DNA of 64,000 nucleotides from Epiperipatus broadwayi (Eukaryota; Onychophora; Udeonychophora; Euonychophora; Peripatidae). Positions within the stretch are counted from its first letter, which is position 1; each line of letters begins with the position of its first letter. Below are positions 58,785 to 64,000 of this stretch, in pieces. The translations under genes and the position numbers were made by a program. The stretch is from positions 742,001 to 806,000 of the forward strand of contig JAQFVV010006426.1 in the NCBI GenBank assembly GCA_028023455.1, in the 5' to 3' direction. The notes below the pieces were generated by a model, which made no database searches, was not told the origin of the DNA, and worked only from the letters and a program-made list of their open reading frames with translations.

Positions 58785-59824
58785 ATATGCTTTTATATGA
58801 CAAGTAAAAAAATACATGCAATATATAACTTTTAAATCTGCAAAAAAATTAATAATTTGCAAATTATTTAACAAAGTTTTGTACTTTAATAATGTAAACC
58901 TTTAACTACATCAACTAAAATGATGAATTTCTCACTACAAAACATTATTTTTGGATATTGTCCTTTTCGGTTATTATCCATACACATGATACCTCCACTA
59001 AAGTTGAAGCATCTGCCAAGAGTCTGGAAAAAGAAGGGGGAGAATTAGTTATTAGTTTAAAAAACTGTCTAAAAGTATAAAGACTAAATATATATTTACT
59101 TATTAGATAATCATACCAGTTGCTAAAACGGTAATATGATATTCAAGTGGCAAATTGGATGCATTAGCTATATTCAATTAAACCAATTGAAACCATTGTC
59201 TTCAATTTTCCATTTTGGTTTTTAAATAACATATAATAATTTAAACATTGGGCTATATAGGTATATAGTTAGTATGTGCAAATATATATAACAGTGCACT
59301 ATTCTAAGGCAAACTCCAATAAAGAGTGGTAAATTCATGTAAACAGCATAAATAAAGATTATTGTTCCTATAATTATATATTATTTAAAAAGTTGTGTAT
59401 ATATATATTAAAATATTTTTAAGAATGTGGAAATAAGTTTTACTTTATTTTAGAAAAATCACTGTTAGATTATATAGAAAGTGACCAATGAAAACAGTAA
59501 ACAAACACTTTTTGCATCTAAAAGGGGAACCTCTTTTAAGTCTATTTTCTGATATTTATAGAGATAAAGTGCTATAGTAAACATATAAATGTTTAAAGAA
59601 TCATAGTCTCAAAACCTTATCTATTTTTTTTATTAAAATAGACTCTTCTGCCAAGAGTTGAATAGGATAAATTAATAATTTTTAACAAATGCTACTGTTG
59701 AAATATTTTTAAGAACATGGAAATATCTGTTCTATTTTATTTGAGAAATATTGCTGTCAGATGATATAGAAAGTGACCAACTATAAAATGTTTGCATCTA
59801 AAAAATTTATATATATATATATAT
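58785..59824. other. AT-rich DNA with one diverged direct repeat
   Basis: 59,408-59,520 and 59,697-59,805 share ATATTTTTAAGAA, ATATAGAAAGTGACCAA and TTTGCATCTAAAA. No gene recognised. Confidence 0.5.
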
Positions 59825-61453
59825 TATACCAGGTTTGATTATGAGCAGTTCGAAACACCGGTCTCTTAGGCAGAGAAGAACATACTCAGAGAGTATGTAG
59901 GTCCAAACAATAGCTATAAAATGTATAACTAGCATTACATTTCCATGACATAACTTCTTAACGACTGTTGAATTCAACACCATGTTCAAAGCACTTTCTT
60001 GTTTTGTATAAACATGGGCGCCAGTTTTTTATCCAGAATAATAAACAATGCACTTTGAACAATGGCCACTAATTCAATGCTCAAGATACACCCATGACTA
60101 GCTCAGTCTATTTTTAATTCAATAACAAAATATTGTTTCACTTAAATAGTGGTAAAAGAATTGATAAAAGATTGGTAAAAAGAATTCATGAAAAGAATTG
60201 ACCGACAAATAGTTTTAGTTTAAAGACAATTTATTTTAATTAACATTAATTCTACTAAATTTAAATATTTTATAAATCTCATTTAACTAATAACACTGAT
60301 ATAATGATCACACACATATTAACTAATACACTCACATATATAATAATAAAGCATTAAATAGTATTTGACATTTAGAACACACAAATTAATAGTTCATTTT
60401 TTATGTGCTATAGAGTTCATATCCTTGACTCTTGGAGGATTCACACGAATTTTTACGAATGCGATGGCTACTTTATAAATGATAATAAGAAAATGTTTTT
60501 ACCTAGGATTTAAGATGTGGATGCATCTTGCTGTTTGCTGCTCTTGATGAAATATTTCTTACCAGTTAGATTTGAAGTTTTCCTGCAGAGACTTGATGAT
60601 TATTAGTTGGTATTATTCCTGGAGACAATTAGATATTAATGGAGATTCTTCAAGCTGTTATGCAGACATCATTTTCACGGGCAGATCTTGCTGTTTTATC
60701 GGACTTCAGGATGGAGACAGCCGCATGTTTCCCATGGTTTTAACACTGCCTTCTTGATTGATTCATAATAAACTGAACTATTATCTGAACTGACTGACTG
60801 AACTGTTATCTCTGATGCAATTAACTCAACTAAATGTCCGATAAAAATTTGGCTATTTATACATGACACGTGTTTTCATTTTAATATCCTCTGGCAATAT
60901 CTGTGTCAAAATTCATTTGATAATCCTTTGACTATGTGTTTTTGAGATCGTTTAATTAGTAATAGCCATGCAAATGTGTTGTTTTATATTTTTAATTAGT
61001 AGCCACCACTGAACTTGTTATATATTTTTGATTTTCATTTATTTTTTTAACATTTATTACACATCCATTATTTACCATCGCACATATATATTTTACTAGA
61101 TTCAATACTAGTTTTAAGATTACCTTTTTCTCTAGCTTAAATAAAAAGAGATTTATATTTTAAACTTGAAAATCAACTTTCAACTAATAATAATAAACTC
61201 TTTACTTCTTTTTATAAAACTTTTAGTTTAACTTTTCTAACCAAGATCCCCCTCCCCTCTTTTAATTAATTAATTGTAACTTTTATTTCAAAAACTAATA
61301 ATAGAAAACTATTTGACTTTTAATCTTATTTTTAGGAAAACAAACTGCAATAAAACTCTTAAACTTTTACCTATTATTTCTCTTTTAACGAAAAATTTTT
61401 TTGTTTTACTATTTTAGATAAAATTATTATGTACCAACTACGATCTTGGTACA
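59825..61453 (-). mobile_element. Solo LTR Z3 (Z-type), minus strand, ~1.6 kb
   Basis: On the minus strand it begins TGTACCAA...TTGGTACA (8-bp hairpin, 61,453-61,430), has a TATA box at 60,861-60,854, and ends GGTATA next to an AT run. GTGTTTCGAACTGC near the end recalls the B box of the other LTRs. AT repeats lie at both edges. Similarity to Z2/Z4 is structural more than by sequence. Confidence 0.5.
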
Positions 61454-61483
61454 ATATGTATGTGTGTGTATATATATATATAT

Positions 61484-63490
61484 TGTAACGGAATATAATA
61501 TCCCGTCACATTATTTTAAAATGAAAATAAAAAGATCGTAAATAAAATTGATTTATTAAAAAGAAAAAAACTTAAAAACTGAAAATTAAAAGTTGTTTAA
61601 TATATATGTCATGCACATGGAAAACTTAAACTATTTTAAGAAAAAGTATTTGAAAGTATTTTTTGTTGTAAAAAAAGTAAAAATATAATAAAGATTGATA
61701 TGTTAAAAATAGAAATAATGTTGATTTCTATAATTTTAGAAAATGGAAATGATTGTCTTATTAATTAAATGATTGTTCAAAAGCAAACTAGCCCTTGAAG
61801 CATTTAAAATAAATTAAATGGTCAGATAAGAGAGTACAAAGAAATTAAATGACCAATGCAAACACCAGAAATGTCAGCACGGACCATAATTGAAACACCA
61901 TAGGATTAGTGACGTCTTGCCGGTTGAATCCAAAGATTGGATGATAAGAGACTAATAAAAATATAAAAGCCAAATGATTATTATAATTGTTATCTGAGAG
62001 CTGACTATGAACATGTCGTTATAACTAGCTATATTGCAGATTTTCATGATGTGGAAGTCTGCAATAAATTTAATTTTCCGGACAACCAGCTGAGACCTCC
62101 CTATGACAGTTAGGGACCAAAAAGGAATGGCAAGTAGCAGCTTTGTTTTTAAAAAGAAAGAACAAACAATCTACATAAGCGATCACAAAGATGGACCTCA
62201 AAATCTACAGAATCCCTAAAGTATAAACTTTTACCAATTGAACTTTCTTTTAAATAATTACCATATAACGTCAATAAGTAATCAATCCAAAAAAAAAAAA
62301 AGTAATATAAATGAATGTACTCTTATCTGACCAAGAATAGAACTCTAAATCAATTATAAATATTTGTTTTTATATACGTTTGCTATTTCAATCATTTCCA
62401 TTTTTTTTAATTTTAATTATTTATGTTTGTATTTAACTAGGTTATTTATTTCTATCTGTTAAATAAAATGTATTGAATTAAAGTTGGGTGTAGATAGCTG
62501 CATGGATAAAGATTAATAACTGTTTAAATTCGTTTATGTTTAATTTAAGGGATTTTAATTTCAGGCTATTTGTTTTGTAGTTAGGGCAATGTTGGTGGAG
62601 GGATATATGGGTGTTTATATTAATGTAATGTGAAGCGTGTTTAGCATACAGGGCAATGTGCCCAACTGAATGCATGACCCCAAAGAGGCAGTCATATCGT
62701 TGAAATGGTCGCAGATGTATTTCCTGCGCCATTGACCCCTTCTAGCTCTATGGACAGGGATTTATAAGACGGCAGAAAGACCGCTCTCCCCCATACATAG
62801 CACTCTTTAAAAATAATTATATACATGATTCCTTAGTCAGGCAAATGCACTTTCCTGTTCTGGACACGGATCATTTCCTTCAAATAATATCACACTGTCA
62901 GATGCACATTCCTGTCAGCGTGGTTTTATGCTAGCATCTTCATATTACATTAGTTGCAAATATATATCTGGAAGCTGACATTGGGTTGACTACGAACTTT
63001 TAGTCTGAGATTGAATGAATGTTTTGATAAGTTTTTAAGTGGAAAAAATCTATGTAGACTATCTATGCTTGACATGCTAGAGTAAAATATAATTTAAATA
63101 TCCATCTGTGCAGTCTATTTAAAATAGTAATTTAAATTTAAAAAAAATTAATGTTAAAATCTAAGAATAAATTTATTCCTCAAATTTTAAATGTGCGTTA
63201 ATAAAATCTATTTGTGTGTTAATTACTGGCAGTGGCTTCTTTTATTTTATTGTTTTAAATATTAATATATTTTGAGAATCCAAATCTATTAAAACTTATA
63301 AAAATGTTTAAATCTCTGCTGCTCTATGAGCTAGTGACCTTGGGCAAACGGTCAGAATAGTATATATAAGAAAATTTTTTGAATCTTAACTTACGTATCT
63401 GCCTACTATATAAATTTTTCTAGGTTCAAATGCCTAGATGGCGCCCATGTAGAGCAGATACGTTTAAGGCTCTTTCAGTGACCATTAAAA
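61484..63490 (+). mobile_element. Solo LTR Z4 (family Z), ~2.0 kb
   Basis: It begins TGTAACGG...CCCGTCACA after an AT run and ends in another. TATA is at 61,962-61,969. It aligns with Z2 block by block (GCAAACTAGCCCTT, ATTCCTGTCAG, ACGAACTTTTAGTCTGAG, ATTACTGGCAGTGGCTT, CTAGGTTCAAATGCCTAGAT). It stands head to head with Z3, 30 bp apart. Confidence 0.7.
63341..63433 (+). promoter_or_regulatory. tRNA-like A-box/B-box module in LTR Z4
   Basis: TGGGCAAACGG (63,341-63,351) and GGTTCAAATGC (63,423-63,433), with the same CTAGG/CCTAG helix as in Z2. It ends about 55 bp before the LTR end. Confidence 0.5.
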
Positions 63491-64000
63491 ATATATATAT
63501 ATATAATGGAACCATGGGGTACACCATATGATGATGTGAATATGATTCAGTGGTTGGATGATTTACATACTATGTGTCAAACAACCTACAACAAGTCAAA
63601 TCCTAAATGTATGATTTGAAGGCTCATCTGGGTGTGTCAGATGTTACTGAATCAGGAATGGCATATAACAAAGGGAGCGCATCTCACTATTGTCAGATCT
63701 AGGCATTCAAATAGGATGCTAAAGATGTCACAATAAAATTTCCAGTCCCAAATCACATCTACTTTTAGTATGCTAACTCATAATTTATTTACAATATTTC
63801 AATATGACATAGACTAATGCATGTTCATTATATCTCCCTTTTTAGGCCCCATTGCATCATAGAATTCAAACTCAGGAAGTTCTTGCAGTCAGCTCTCTTC
63901 AGGGATGGACTTACTCAATTGTTTACCAAATATGCCTATATATAAGCATAGATATAGGAAAATACTGATGATAATCAATCATTTAAGAGAGCAATATATA
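63491..64000. other. AT-rich DNA at the window end, nothing recognised
   Basis: Somewhat less AT-rich than average (63,490-63,760) but without an ORF of note or a known repeat. Confidence 0.4.

Overview
This window looks like intergenic DNA from a very A+T-rich animal genome. The evidence is TTAGGG-type (CCCTAA) telomere-like tracts inside the sequence, Penelope-like elements (PLEs), Ty3/gypsy elements, an RTE-type LINE, pogo- and hAT-like DNA transposons, and a spliced gene with a 46-bp GT-AG intron. A flatworm, cnidarian or other soft-bodied invertebrate would fit, but the sequence does not settle the species. Almost everything here is mobile DNA in nested layers; I can support only one small host gene.

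Layout. 1-12,970: a PLE terminal-repeat fragment with a hammerhead-ribozyme (HHR) fold, a 116-bp-arm palindrome, a foldback with a second, well-conserved HHR, a palindromic region carrying internal telomere-like repeats, an ATG microsatellite, a tandem 453-bp HHR-bearing repeat, degenerate PLE repeats, a hAT-like MITE and a pogo-like element. 15,080-15,660: a compact two-exon minus-strand gene (86 aa) with an RFX X-box-like and an NRF1-like site upstream. 16,625-21,619: an RTE LINE fragment cut by a long solo LTR (family Z), itself carrying a 3.0-kb solo LTR (family X). 21,950-40,723: a decayed Ty3/gypsy element (B) whose pol is split by a 14.25-kb younger element (A, 25,127-39,378). A has X-family LTRs of about 3.1 kb, a PLE fragment inside its 5' LTR, a second LTR-like block (Y) in its leader, gag and protease, but no reverse transcriptase or integrase. 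43,018-46,000: another Z LTR and a decayed HHR-like foldback family (S). 46,295-51,406: PLE terminal repeats (family R) around a zinc-finger fragment and a minus-strand GIY-YIG endonuclease remnant. 51,576-58,784: an LTR element (C) with gag-like but no convincing pol content. 59,825-63,490: two Z-type LTRs placed head to head.

Three themes recur. First, HHR folds sit in PLE-type terminal repeats, and one HHR at 4,068-4,105 (minus) keeps every core residue. Second, the long LTR families X, Z and C (probably Y) begin with an 8-11 bp terminal hairpin, and X and Z end with a tRNA-like A-box/B-box module inside the LTR, an architecture I do not recognise as described. Third, element A expresses gag and protease in -1 overlapping frames with a G_UUA_AAC slippery heptamer but has no pol, so any mobility would need enzymes supplied in trans.
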